NCBI GenBank assembly: GCA_016721845.1
Contig: JADKHK010000005.1
Span: 325,392-389,391 of the forward strand
Source of the DNA: Lysobacterales bacterium
Lineage (GTDB): Bacteria; Pseudomonadota; Gammaproteobacteria; Xanthomonadales; Ahniellaceae
Direction: 5' to 3'
Length of the DNA stretch: 64,000 nt
Made by a program: the position numbers and the translations under genes. Position 1 is the first letter of the stretch; each line of letters begins with the position of its first letter. Below the pieces are notes generated by a model, which was not told the DNA's origin, ran no database searches, and worked only from the letters and a program-made list of their open reading frames with translations. Below are positions 33,896 to 42,940 of the stretch, one piece after another.

Positions 33896-34789
33896 ATGTT
33901 GCACCTTGTTTCACCGCCTGCAGACCCCGTGCGCGCCCGCAAATCCACGACGCCCGCAGCGAGTTCCGACGTCGCCGCTGCTCCCGAAGACTTGTTCGAA
34001 TCCAACGCTCCCGCCGCCCCGGCGTCGCAGCGCGTGGCCGAATTGCGCTTTGGCCAGGTCGGACTGGCGCAGCTGAAACTGCATTCGAGCGATCCCGCCC
34101 GGGTCTTCGGCGAAGTCGAGGCGCGGGTTCTGGCAGCGCCGCAGCTGTTCGCGCTGGCGCCGGTGGTCTTCGACTTGTCGGCGCTCGATGTCGTGCCTTC
34201 GGCGCTGGCGATGCGTGCGCTGGTCGATGCCGTGCATGGGGCAGGTCTGCGGCCGGTCGGTTTTGCCGCCGGCGACGCGATGCTCGCGACACTGGCCAAT
34301 GAACTCGATCTGCCCGTGTTCGCGAAGTTTCGTGCCGAGCGCGAACCGGCGGCGATGGTGGCGCCGGTGATCACGACGGTCATCGACCCCATCGTGACCG
34401 AATCCGCACCCGTTCCGGAGCCGGTGATCATCGAAGTGCCGGTGCCGGCCGACGTGCGTCCGGTCGGGCAGCACCATGCCGAACCGGTGCGGTCGGGCCA
34501 GCGCTTGTATGCGCGCGGTACCGACCTGACCGTCGCGGCGATGGTCGGTCATGGCGCCGAAGTGATCGCCGATGGCTCGATCCACCTGTATGGCGTGTTG
34601 CGCGGCCGTGCGCTCGCCGGTGCCCGTGGCGACACCGCGGCGCGCATCTATTGCCAGAATTTCCAGGCCGAACTGATCGCCATCGCCGGTCAGTACCGCG
34701 TTTTCGAAGAACCCGCCCCGGAACTGCATGGCAAGGCCGTGCAGGCGTGGCTGGAAGGCGACAAGCTCAAGCTTGCGCCGCTGTCGTGA
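33896..34789 (+). CDS. minC: Septum site-determining protein MinC
   Basis: Inhibitor of FtsZ ring formation, held at the poles by MinD. The 297-residue protein has an N-terminal extension of about 45 low-complexity residues. The MinC-N domain (about 47-150: ELRFGQVGLAQLKLHSSD; APVVFDLSALDVVPSALAMRALVDAVHGAGLRPVGF) follows, then a Pro/Val-rich linker (155-185), and the beta-helical MinC-C domain (188-295: RSGQRLYARGTDLTVAAMVGHGAEVIADGSIHLYGVLRGRALAGARGD). MinC of E. coli is 231 residues; the difference is in the N-terminal extension and linker. First gene of minCDE. Confidence 0.93.
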   Translation: MLHLVSPPADPVRARKSTTPAASSDVAAAPEDLFESNAPAAPASQRVAELRFGQVGLAQLKLHSSDPARVFGEVEARVLAAPQLFALAPVVFDLSALDVVPSALAMRALVDAVHGAGLRPVGFAAGDAMLATLANELDLPVFAKFRAEREPAAMVAPVITTVIDPIVTESAPVPEPVIIEVPVPADVRPVGQHHAEPVRSGQRLYARGTDLTVAAMVGHGAEVIADGSIHLYGVLRGRALAGARGDTAARIYCQNFQAELIAIAGQYRVFEEPAPELHGKAVQAWLEGDKLKLAPLS

Positions 34790-34819
34790 TCCTTTTGTTG
34801 CGTTGACGGAGTAGCTGTC

Positions 34820-35632
34820 TTGACTGAAATCATCGTTGTGACCTCGGGCAAGGGCGGCGTGGGCAAGACCACGAGCAGCGCCAGCATTGCGATGGGCCTG
34901 GCACGTCGCGGCAAGCGCATCGCCGTGATCGACTTCGACGTCGGCCTGCGCAATCTCGACTTGATCATGGGCTGCGAACGCCGTGTCGTGTACGACTTCG
35001 TCAACGTCATTCAGGGCGAGGCGACGCTGAAGCAGGCGCTGATCAAGGACAAGCGTTTCGACAACCTGCATCTGCTCGCGGCGTCGCAGACACGCGACAA
35101 GGACGCCTTGACCAAGGAAGGTGTCGAGCGCGTGCTGAACGAGCTCAAGGAGATGGGCTTCGACTTCATCCTCTGCGATTCGCCAGCCGGCATCGAGAAA
35201 GGCGCGTTCCTGGCCATGTATTTCGCCGATCGCGCCGTCGTCGTCGTGAATCCGGAAGTCAGCTCGGTGCGCGACTCCGACCGCATCCTCGGCCTGCTCG
35301 CGAGCAAGACGCGCCATGCCGAAACCGGCGAGAAGCGCGTGACCCAGCACCTGTTGCTGACGCGCTACAACCCGGAGCGCGTCGAGCGCGGCGACATGAT
35401 GAGCATCGCCGACGTGCAGGAAATCCTCGGTCTCGAAGTGCTCGGCGTGGTGCCGGAGTCGGAGACCGTGCTGGCGGGATCGAATGCCGGCAATCCGGTG
35501 ATCCTCGATGCCGCGTCACCGGCTGGACAGGCCTATGACGACGCCGTCGCGCGCTTGCTTGGCGAGACCGTGCCTATGCGGTTCACCGAAGCGCCGAAGA
35601 AGGGTTTCCTCACGCGTCTGTTCGGAGGCTGA
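34820..35632 (+). CDS. minD: Septum site-determining ATPase MinD
   Basis: Membrane-associated ATPase that recruits MinC and is released by MinE, creating pole-to-pole oscillation. The 270-residue protein has the deviant Walker A motif GKGGVGKT with the signature lysine (residues 10-17), VIDFDVGLRNLDLIMGCERRVVYD (switch I), CDSPAGIEKGA (switch II) and a C-terminal amphipathic helix (PKKGFLTRLFGG) that targets the membrane. The start is TTG at 34820, since no ATG or GTG fits the conserved MTEIIVVTSGKGG beginning. One base separates it from minE. Confidence 0.96.
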   Translation: MTEIIVVTSGKGGVGKTTSSASIAMGLARRGKRIAVIDFDVGLRNLDLIMGCERRVVYDFVNVIQGEATLKQALIKDKRFDNLHLLAASQTRDKDALTKEGVERVLNELKEMGFDFILCDSPAGIEKGAFLAMYFADRAVVVVNPEVSSVRDSDRILGLLASKTRHAETGEKRVTQHLLLTRYNPERVERGDMMSIADVQEILGLEVLGVVPESETVLAGSNAGNPVILDAASPAGQAYDDAVARLLGETVPMRFTEAPKKGFLTRLFGG

Positions 35633-35633
35633 C

Positions 35634-35894
35634 ATGGGCATCTTCGATTTCCTGAAACCGCGTGCACCGAACACGGCTTCCGTCGCGAAGGAACGCCTGC
35701 GCATCATCGTCGCTCAGGAACGCGCGCAGCGCGATGCGCCCGACTATCTGCCGATGCTGCGCCGCGAACTGCTGGAAGTGCTGAAGAAATACGTCAACGT
35801 CGACCCCGATGCGATCCAGGTCAAGGTCAGCCAGGAAGGCGGCCACGAACTGCTGGAACTCTCGGTTGCACTGCCGGACAAGCCGGGCGGTTGA
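35634..35894 (+). CDS. minE: Cell division topological specificity factor MinE
   Basis: Stimulates MinD ATPase and limits MinCD to the poles. The 86-residue protein is normal in size: amphipathic membrane-targeting start (MGIFDFLKPR), the anti-MinCD segment (SVAKERLRIIVAQERA) and the dimerising topological-specificity domain (LPMLRRELLEVLKKYV; IQVKVSQEGGHELLELSVALPD). I start at the ATG at 35634, one base after the minD stop, because upstream codons in the frame lie inside minD. A hairpin follows 13 bases after the stop. Confidence 0.96.
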   Translation: MGIFDFLKPRAPNTASVAKERLRIIVAQERAQRDAPDYLPMLRRELLEVLKKYVNVDPDAIQVKVSQEGGHELLELSVALPDKPGG

Positions 35895-35907
35895 TCCCGC
35901 GGGATTC

Positions 35908-35929
35908 GGGGCGTAGCACGCGACGCCCC
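35908..35929. terminator. Hairpin between minE and the convergent membrane-protein gene
   Basis: Arms GGGGCGT (35908-35914) and ACGCCCC (35923-35929) enclose an 8-base loop. A small perfect palindrome, ATCCCGCGGGAT, immediately precedes it (35894-35905). There is no T-run, so it is a likely but not certain bidirectional terminator. Confidence 0.45.
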
Positions 35930-35946
35930 TACATCAACCCGCAACG

Positions 35947-36753
35947 CTACGACATCAGCAGCACCCGCAGCAGTTGCGTCCCGAGCGCGAGAAACGCGAG
36001 CGGCAGCACGATGGCCTGCAGCAGGAACACGACGGCGAGCGTGACCAGCGGCTCGGCGGCGTTCTCGACGATGTCCTTGATGCGCCCGACGCGTTCACGT
36101 ACGTCGACCTCGGCCTTGGCCGATTCCCACCAGCGCGCGATCTGCTCGCCGATGCCCGAAGGCTCGGTTCGAGGCACGGGTTCGGCCGCTTGCTGGGCGG
36201 CGTCGGTCGTCAACTGCAACTGCGCCTTCGCGGCTTCGAATTCCGGCGTCAGCAAGGTGCGATCAACCAGCGCGGTAGCGAGCGCGAAGCCCGGCACCAG
36301 GAAGCGCAAGGCGAGCGCGAACACCAATGCACGTGCTGCCAGCGGTTGCCACGTCATCGCGCGTGACCAGAACCGCGCGACAAGCCACAGGCTGGCCGCG
36401 ACGCTCAGCGTAAGGTTCAACAACAGGCTGTCCGACAACTGCAGTGCGAACTTCTGGATGCCGAGCGCCGTCAGTGCCGTGAAGGCGAGTGTCGAGAATT
36501 GTTCGAGCAAGTCGTTCAGCGGATCGAGCAACTCGCCCGGACTCACGGTCACGCCCACGCCGGCCGGCGACACCGACACGTCCGCGTCCTGGACCAGCGA
36601 GATCACGCCGTTCAACGATCGGGCGATCGCGAACGTCGCGAAGCTGCGCTTGAACGCGCCGTCGAGTTCGCTGGATGCGACGCGATCCAGCACGCCGAGC
36701 CACGCCAGCGCGACCGCGATGATCAGTGCAACGGTGGCGAGGCGCACCCGCAT
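35947..36753 (-). CDS. Predicted membrane protein of unknown function
   Basis: A 268-residue inner-membrane protein with no family I recognise. Hydrophobic segments: residues 5-22 (LATVALIIAVALAWLGVL), about 90-150 (ALTALGIQKFALQL; LLLNLTLSVAASLWLVARF; PLAARALVFALALRFLVPGFALATALV) and 237-265 (PLVTLAVVFLLQAIVLPLAFLALGTQLL). Two soluble stretches, at 25-85 and 155-235, probably face the periplasm and carry acidic residues. The ATG at 36753 overlaps the stop of the TfoX-like gene by one base, so the two are co-translated. A link between them is suggested only by this coupling. Confidence 0.75.
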   Translation of the reverse strand: MRVRLATVALIIAVALAWLGVLDRVASSELDGAFKRSFATFAIARSLNGVISLVQDADVSVSPAGVGVTVSPGELLDPLNDLLEQFSTLAFTALTALGIQKFALQLSDSLLLNLTLSVAASLWLVARFWSRAMTWQPLAARALVFALALRFLVPGFALATALVDRTLLTPEFEAAKAQLQLTTDAAQQAAEPVPRTEPSGIGEQIARWWESAKAEVDVRERVGRIKDIVENAAEPLVTLAVVFLLQAIVLPLAFLALGTQLLRVLLMS

Positions 36754-37157
36754 CAGCGACGCCGCTTCACGGCGGCCTTCTTCGCAGGCGCCTTCTTCTT
36801 CGCGGGTGCGGCCACTGCGCGCTTGGGCTTCGCGGCCTTCGCCACACGCGCAGCAACCACGGCCTTCTTCGCCCATTCGACGAAGCGATCGCTGCGCGCG
36901 ATCACCATCGTCGGCACGCTGAAATAGGCCATCGCCGGCTTGTCCGGGATGGGCTGGAACGGCGTCGATCCGGCGCGCTTGAAGTCCTCGCGATTGCCGT
37001 CGCCGATCCGGAAGTAGACGCGATCATCATCGATCACGCCGAAGAACACGCCGCTGCTGTACAGGCCGGCGCCGCCGAACATGCGTCGGATCGCGAGTTC
37101 CGGCAAGGCCGCGAGTTGCGCGGCGATCTGGTCCAGCAGTCCCGGCGAAATCGGCAT
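36753..37157 (-). CDS. TfoX N-terminal-domain protein with a histone-H1-like lysine/alanine tail
   Basis: A 134-residue protein. Residues 1-100 match the TfoX N-terminal domain: LAIRRMFGGAGLYSSGVFFGVIDDDRVYFRIGD, followed by PMAYFSVP-type sequence (AMAYFSVPTMVI). This domain occurs in the competence regulator TfoX/Sxy but also in many small proteins of unknown role. Residues 105-134 are almost only K, A, P and R (AKAAKPKRAVAAPAKKKAPAKK), like bacterial H1/AlgP-type DNA-binding tails. I start at 37157 (MPISPG), where the domain begins. A DNA-binding or nucleoid role is inferred from the tail. Confidence 0.83.
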   Translation of the reverse strand: MPISPGLLDQIAAQLAALPELAIRRMFGGAGLYSSGVFFGVIDDDRVYFRIGDGNREDFKRAGSTPFQPIPDKPAMAYFSVPTMVIARSDRFVEWAKKAVVAARVAKAAKPKRAVAAPAKKKAPAKKAAVKRRR

Positions 37158-37261
37158 GGCGTGCACCCGTGGCTCGGATATCGTGATCGTTCCCGGTTCG
37201 CGCCATGCATGCAAGCGGCGCCGGCTACAATCGCCGCCCAAGTCAGCGGAGCGGCATCTCG

Positions 37262-37639
37262 ATGGACAAACTCACGGGCGCAGGCGGCACGCCGGGCGGC
37301 ATTCCGATGTTCCTCATCGGATTCGCGATGGCGGTGGCCGGCGGCTACCTGCTGACCAGCCAGGTCACGGTCACGACCGGCTTCTGGACGTTCTTCGGCC
37401 AGCATACGTTCGGCTTGTCGTTGCTGCCCTTCATCATCGGCGTGTTGATGCTGTTCATGGATGGTCGCTCGAAGCCCGGCTGGCTGCTGTTGCTGGCGGG
37501 CGTGGTAATCATCCTGGTCGGCATCCTGATGAACCTGCGCATCTATTTCGAACCGACCAGCCTGTTCAATACCCTGTTGATGCTGGTGCTGCTGTTCGGC
37601 GGCATCGGCCTGATCGCGCGTTCGCTCAAATCCCTCTGA
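37262..37639 (+). CDS. Small membrane protein of unknown function (four predicted helices)
   Basis: A 125-residue protein that is mostly hydrophobic: helices near 14-32 (IPMFLIGFAMAVAGGYLL), 48-66 (FGLSLLPFIIGVLMLFM), 72-92 (GWLLLLAGVVIILVGILM) and 100-118 (LFNTLLMLVLLFGGIGLIA). The start carries a G-rich stretch (GAGGTPGG). I use the ATG at 37262; a TACAAT at 37226-37231 is a fair -10. The family is one of the conserved unknowns seen near heat-shock and Min-type loci in gammaproteobacteria, but I cannot name it. Confidence 0.75.
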   Translation: MDKLTGAGGTPGGIPMFLIGFAMAVAGGYLLTSQVTVTTGFWTFFGQHTFGLSLLPFIIGVLMLFMDGRSKPGWLLLLAGVVIILVGILMNLRIYFEPTSLFNTLLMLVLLFGGIGLIARSLKSL

Positions 37640-37698
37640 TATCGCACCAAACCGTTTCGGCGTAGCATTCCGGCCCAAGACTTGCATCGGTATTGGCG

Positions 37699-38178
37699 AT
37701 GGCCAACGCACGGACCCGCTACGACACGATCCTCGATTACATGGTGCGTCGGCACGATGCAGTGGCTGGACAGTTGTACGGCAAACCCGCTGCGCTGCTG
37801 CATGGCGAGGCCTTCATGGTCTACCACTTCGATGGCCTCGCGTTCCGCCTGCAGGGCCGCGCGCGCCTGAAGGCGACGACCCTGCCCGGCGCGAAATACT
37901 GGGACCCGAAGGGCGGCGACGTGCCGAGCATGGCCTGGGTCAGCATCCCGACCGCGCATTTCCTGCGCTGGGACGGCTTCGCGATCGACGCCCTGCACCA
38001 GTTGAAGGATGGCGTCGGCAAGCGTCCGGTGGCCGCACCCGTCGTCGGCCCGCCGCAAGCCCCGCCCGCGTCCATGCGCTGGGCCGAGAACATCCAGAAC
38101 CTGTTGGCCAAGATCCAGTCGCTGCAACTGGCGCCGCAAGAGGCTCGCCCGGAAAAGCCGAAGAGCCGGTTCGGATGA
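37699..38178 (+). CDS. Conserved small protein, TfoX-N-like fold suspected
   Basis: A 159-residue cytoplasmic protein. Residues 5-105 line up loosely with the TfoX-N protein at 36753-37157: LYGKPAALLHGEAFMVYHFDGLAFRL corresponds to MFGGAGLYSSGVFFGVIDDDRVYFRI, and MAWVSIPTAHFLRWDGFAIDAL to MAYFSVPTMVIARSDRFVEWAKKAV. The C-terminal third is a Pro/Ala linker and a short helix (ENIQNLLAKIQSLQL). I start at the ATG at 37699; a TTG two codons earlier is also possible. It is translationally coupled (ATGA) to the lipoprotein gene downstream. Function unknown. Confidence 0.7.
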   Translation: MANARTRYDTILDYMVRRHDAVAGQLYGKPAALLHGEAFMVYHFDGLAFRLQGRARLKATTLPGAKYWDPKGGDVPSMAWVSIPTAHFLRWDGFAIDALHQLKDGVGKRPVAAPVVGPPQAPPASMRWAENIQNLLAKIQSLQLAPQEARPEKPKSRFG

Positions 38179-38555
38179 TCGTGCGGATGTTCGGCTGCGT
38201 TTGCCGACACGCCGTGTTGGTCCTGGCGCTTGTTGGTGCGGGCTGCAACGACACTGCTCTGCCTTCAGACGAGCACACGCCGACGCAGCCTGACGTCGGC
38301 CAGATCGGCCGATTTCTCAATTGCACCGCGCCGCCCAGACGCTCGCTTGTCGAGGCGGAGCAATGCCAGTTGGCGTTGTTGCGGCAGGCCTGCACGCCGT
38401 TCAAGGATTGCCTCGTCAGTTGCATCTCCGCACCCGATGGTCACCGCGTTGGCGGTGGTTGTGCGCATGTATGTGCTCGCGTGCCCAGTGTTCCTGGGGA
38501 TCGGCTGCCGGATGGCTTCTTCGAATGTTTCGAGCCACAGGCGTCGGTTCAATGA
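38175..38555 (+). CDS. Cysteine-rich predicted lipoprotein
   Basis: A 126-residue exported protein with a probable lipobox (LVGAGC, lipidated Cys24). The mature part has nine cysteines beyond that one (NCTA, QCQL, ACTPFKDCLVSC, GCAHVCARV, ECFE), which suggests several disulfides and a compact periplasmic domain. No family recognised. Its ATG overlaps the stop of the TfoX-like gene, and its stop overlaps the ankyrin gene start, so three proteins are produced in fixed order. Confidence 0.7.
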   Translation: MIVRMFGCVCRHAVLVLALVGAGCNDTALPSDEHTPTQPDVGQIGRFLNCTAPPRRSLVEAEQCQLALLRQACTPFKDCLVSCISAPDGHRVGGGCAHVCARVPSVPGDRLPDGFFECFEPQASVQ

Positions 38556-38917
38556 ATGACGTGCTCCGGGTGTTCTTCGACGAGCTGCTGGCCCTGGGTG
38601 CCAGTTTTGACGATCGAATACGGCTCGGACCGATGGAAAGGGATGCGTCGGGCGACATGCCTCTTCATTACGCGGCCTATCAAGGCCGCGTTGATATCGT
38701 GCTTGCGTTGATTGCAGCCGGTGCACCGATCAACGCTGCGGGAGAGACGGGATACACACCCTTGCACTACGCCATCGAACGAGGTCGTTCGGAGGTGGTG
38801 TTGGCGCTGATGGCATCAGGCGCCGATCCGTCATTGTGCGACGCGACCGGGCGCAGCGCTCGCGTGTATGCCGAGGACCTGGGGAATCTTGCTGTGATCG
38901 TTGCTGTGGGGCGCTAG
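38552..38917 (+). CDS. Small ankyrin-repeat protein
   Basis: A 121-residue cytoplasmic protein made of an N-terminal helix (MNDVLRVFFDELLALGASF) and two complete ankyrin repeats plus a partial one: GDMPLHYAAYQGRVDIVLALIAAGAPINA and GYTPLHYAIERGRSEVVLALMASGADPSL, then GRSARVYAEDLGNLAVI. Ankyrin repeats bind other proteins. It starts at the ATG overlapping the lipoprotein stop (ATGA), so the partner may be among the coupled neighbours, although it lacks a signal peptide while the lipoprotein is exported. Confidence 0.82.
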   Translation: MNDVLRVFFDELLALGASFDDRIRLGPMERDASGDMPLHYAAYQGRVDIVLALIAAGAPINAAGETGYTPLHYAIERGRSEVVLALMASGADPSLCDATGRSARVYAEDLGNLAVIVAVGR

Positions 38918-38929
38918 AAGGTATTTGGC

Positions 38930-39385
38930 ATGACCGATGCTTTGTCCTCAATCGCCCATTGGAGTCGGGACATGATGCAATTCGATCCTCGTGCCGCCGA
39001 TCGCATCCTGATCGCCTTCGCGGTCGGATTTCTGCTGGCCGGGGGCTACGCCCTGATGCGGTCTCTGAATCAGGGTTATTCCGGCGAACTCGCGGGTGCA
39101 AACCTGTTCTTCGTCGGGATGTTCTGCGGCGTGCTGGCGGCCGTCGCGTCGACTTTGGCGTCCACGATGCAGTCATGGTTCGGGACTGGCAAGCGTGCCA
39201 CGTCGTTGCGGATGTTGTTGTCGGGTATCGGTGCTGCGGGGCTGGTGTTGGCGCTGATCGCGCTCAATGTCGGCCGGCCCCATTTGATCAGTGCGCTCGG
39301 ATTTGTGTGCATCATCGGCACGATATCCGCTGCCTGTGCTTGGATCGCAGAGCGATTGCGGCCCGCCCACGCCGCAGTCTGCTGA
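38930..39385 (+). CDS. Small integral membrane protein of unknown function
   Basis: A 151-residue protein with four likely transmembrane helices at about 27-44 (ILIAFAVGFLLAGGYALM), 57-78 (ANLFFVGMFCGVLAAVASTLA), 92-112 (LRMLLSGIGAAGLVLALIALN) and 119-140 (ISALGFVCIIGTISAACAWIA). No family recognised. It follows the ankyrin gene after 12 bases and ends 6 bases from the convergent TPR gene. It is probably the last gene of the small-protein cluster from 37262. Confidence 0.68.
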   Translation: MTDALSSIAHWSRDMMQFDPRAADRILIAFAVGFLLAGGYALMRSLNQGYSGELAGANLFFVGMFCGVLAAVASTLASTMQSWFGTGKRATSLRMLLSGIGAAGLVLALIALNVGRPHLISALGFVCIIGTISAACAWIAERLRPAHAAVC

Positions 39386-39391
39386 GGGTGC

Positions 39392-40141
39392 TCAACTGCC
39401 CAGCGCCGCCAGTTCCTTCTTCGCCGCATCGAAGAATTCGCGTTCCTTCTTGCGGTAGTACGCGGGCGCGGCCTTTTCGCGTTTGAGGACGCCTTCGTAG
39501 ATGCCGCGGGCTTCCCGGACGCGGCCGGTCTTTGCGAGTAGTCGGGCGTAACGAAGGCGCGCTTCCTCGCCCGGGAACGAGAGTTCGAGTACGCGGTATT
39601 CGTCGAGCGCCTTCTCGGAATCGCCGAGCGCTTCGAGCGTGGTCGCGTACAACAGATGACCGTCGTTCGAGCGGTAGTCCGGGTGCTTCGCGATCAGGTG
39701 CTCGAGCGTGGCGCGGGTTTCCGCGAACAGGCCGAGGCCGGACTCGGCGCGCGCGCGACCAAGCAGGAAGGTCGGGTCGTCCGCGTACGGGCCGCTGAGA
39801 CAGCGTTCGTACAACACGCGCGCGTTCTGGTAATCACCGAGTTGCAGGCACTCTTCGGCGAGACGGACACGGTTCTGCACGGTGTCGGCGATATCGAGTT
39901 GTGCAGCGATCTCGCGCTTGCGCTTTTCCGGATCGATGCTGCGCGCCACGTTCGCGACGACGCGCTTCGTGGTCCGGCTGTTGCGGATCTCGGGCAGGAT
40001 CTCGACCAGGAAGTACGCAAGACAGCCGACGAAGGATCCGATCAGGATGATGATCGGCCAGTACTGCACGCGGCCGCTGCGGACCGCGTGCACGATGCAC
40101 GCGATCTGCAGGGCGATCGACAGGATGGCGAGGATCGGCAC
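39392..40141 (-). CDS. Membrane-anchored TPR-repeat protein
   Basis: A 249-residue protein. Two N-terminal hydrophobic segments (ILAILSIALQIACIVHAV and YWPIIILIGSFVGCLAYFLVEILPE) of phospholipase-D-N / PLDc_N type anchor it, with the PEIRNSR segment typical of that module. The rest (residues 75-240) is a run of tetratricopeptide repeats: RLAEECLQLGDYQNARVLYERCL, LLGRARAESGLGLFAETRATLEHLI, LYATTLEALGDSEKALDEYRVL, LRYARLLAKTGRVREARGIYEGVL. It probably scaffolds a membrane complex. It starts 4 bases after the M28 peptidase gene on the same strand. Confidence 0.82.
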   Translation of the reverse strand: MPILAILSIALQIACIVHAVRSGRVQYWPIIILIGSFVGCLAYFLVEILPEIRNSRTTKRVVANVARSIDPEKRKREIAAQLDIADTVQNRVRLAEECLQLGDYQNARVLYERCLSGPYADDPTFLLGRARAESGLGLFAETRATLEHLIAKHPDYRSNDGHLLYATTLEALGDSEKALDEYRVLELSFPGEEARLRYARLLAKTGRVREARGIYEGVLKREKAAPAYYRKKEREFFDAAKKELAALGS

Positions 40142-40145
40142 GCGT

Positions 40146-41900
<1,755 letters not shown>

Positions 41901-41971
41901 CGGCGTACTCCAGTCAAACGGACACCGATTCTAGCCGGGCGAGGCCCCGGCGCTGGTTAAGCCGCTGTTGT

Positions 41972-42934
41972 TCAGTTCGCTGCGTACACGCTTCGCCACA
42001 GGGCGGCGAGGGCGTCGGCGGTGTCGCGCGGACGTTCCATGATCGGCATGTGGCCGCAGTCGTCGAACACGACGACACGTTCGTTCGGCAGTCCGGCTTC
42101 GAAGACCTTCACCGAACTGACGTCGAGGACGCGGTCGTCGCGACACCAGAGCACCAGGCTCGGCATGTCCAGGGACGGCAGCGCGTCGACCAGGCCGTAG
42201 CGCTGGTCCGGTGCCTTCAGCGCTTCCATCGCCACGTTCCAGTCGTCGGCGCGGGCGATGACGCGGTCGGCGTAGACGTTAAGGACCGGTCTCGGCAGGA
42301 AGGGGCGGTGCTTGAACACCTTGTCGAGGAAGGCATCGAACTCGTCGCGGGTGGTGACCTTGTAGGGGTTCTCGCCGCGTTCCAGTGCGCGCATGAAGTC
42401 GTTCGCCTCGAAAGGCACGCCGGCGGCGTCGACGAAGGCGAGGCTGCGCACCTGTTGCGGGTACGCCGCTGCGAATCGGCCGGCGATGTACCCGCCCATC
42501 GAATGGCCGACGAGATCGACGCGATCGATCTGCAACGCCGTCAGCAACGCGTGCACGCGTTCGGCCTGGACCGCGGCCCGAAAGTCGCGATCGACCGGCG
42601 TCGGGCTGGCGCCGAAGCCGGGCAGGTCGGGCACGATGTAGCGGCGCGTGTCCGGCGAGTGCCGCAACACGTCGAGCCAGGTCCCGGCATCCGCCTGCAA
42701 GCCGTGCAGCAACACCACGACGTCGCCATCGCGCGGCCCGCGTTCGAGATAGCGCCAGTGCTGGCCCCCGACCTCGATCGTCGATGCACGGACGCCGGCC
42801 ATCCATTCGCGCCGCGCGATCTCGGCGTCAAGCAAACGGCCGGGCACGACGAACATCGCCGCTACCAACAGCAGCGCAGCAACGCCACCGATCAACAGCA
42901 GCCCGGTGAATGCCCGACGCAGCATGCGCTTCAT
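41972..42934 (-). CDS. Membrane-anchored alpha/beta hydrolase (lipase/esterase-like)
   Basis: A 320-residue protein with an N-terminal hydrophobic helix (FTGLLLIGGVAALLLVAAMFVV), which anchors it or acts as a signal. The alpha/beta hydrolase core has VVLLHGLQADAGTW (oxyanion), VPDLPGFGASP, nucleophile elbow VGHSMGGYIAG, a late Asp in LWCRDDRVLDVS and His in FDDCGHMPIMERP. It resembles the triacylglycerol lipases with HG-L segments found in Pseudomonas and Moraxella, but the substrate is open. It starts 6 bases after the M1 peptidase gene and is probably transcribed with it. Confidence 0.88.
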   Translation of the reverse strand: MKRMLRRAFTGLLLIGGVAALLLVAAMFVVPGRLLDAEIARREWMAGVRASTIEVGGQHWRYLERGPRDGDVVVLLHGLQADAGTWLDVLRHSPDTRRYIVPDLPGFGASPTPVDRDFRAAVQAERVHALLTALQIDRVDLVGHSMGGYIAGRFAAAYPQQVRSLAFVDAAGVPFEANDFMRALERGENPYKVTTRDEFDAFLDKVFKHRPFLPRPVLNVYADRVIARADDWNVAMEALKAPDQRYGLVDALPSLDMPSLVLWCRDDRVLDVSSVKVFEAGLPNERVVVFDDCGHMPIMERPRDTADALAALWRSVYAAN

Positions 42935-42940
42935 CGTCGA

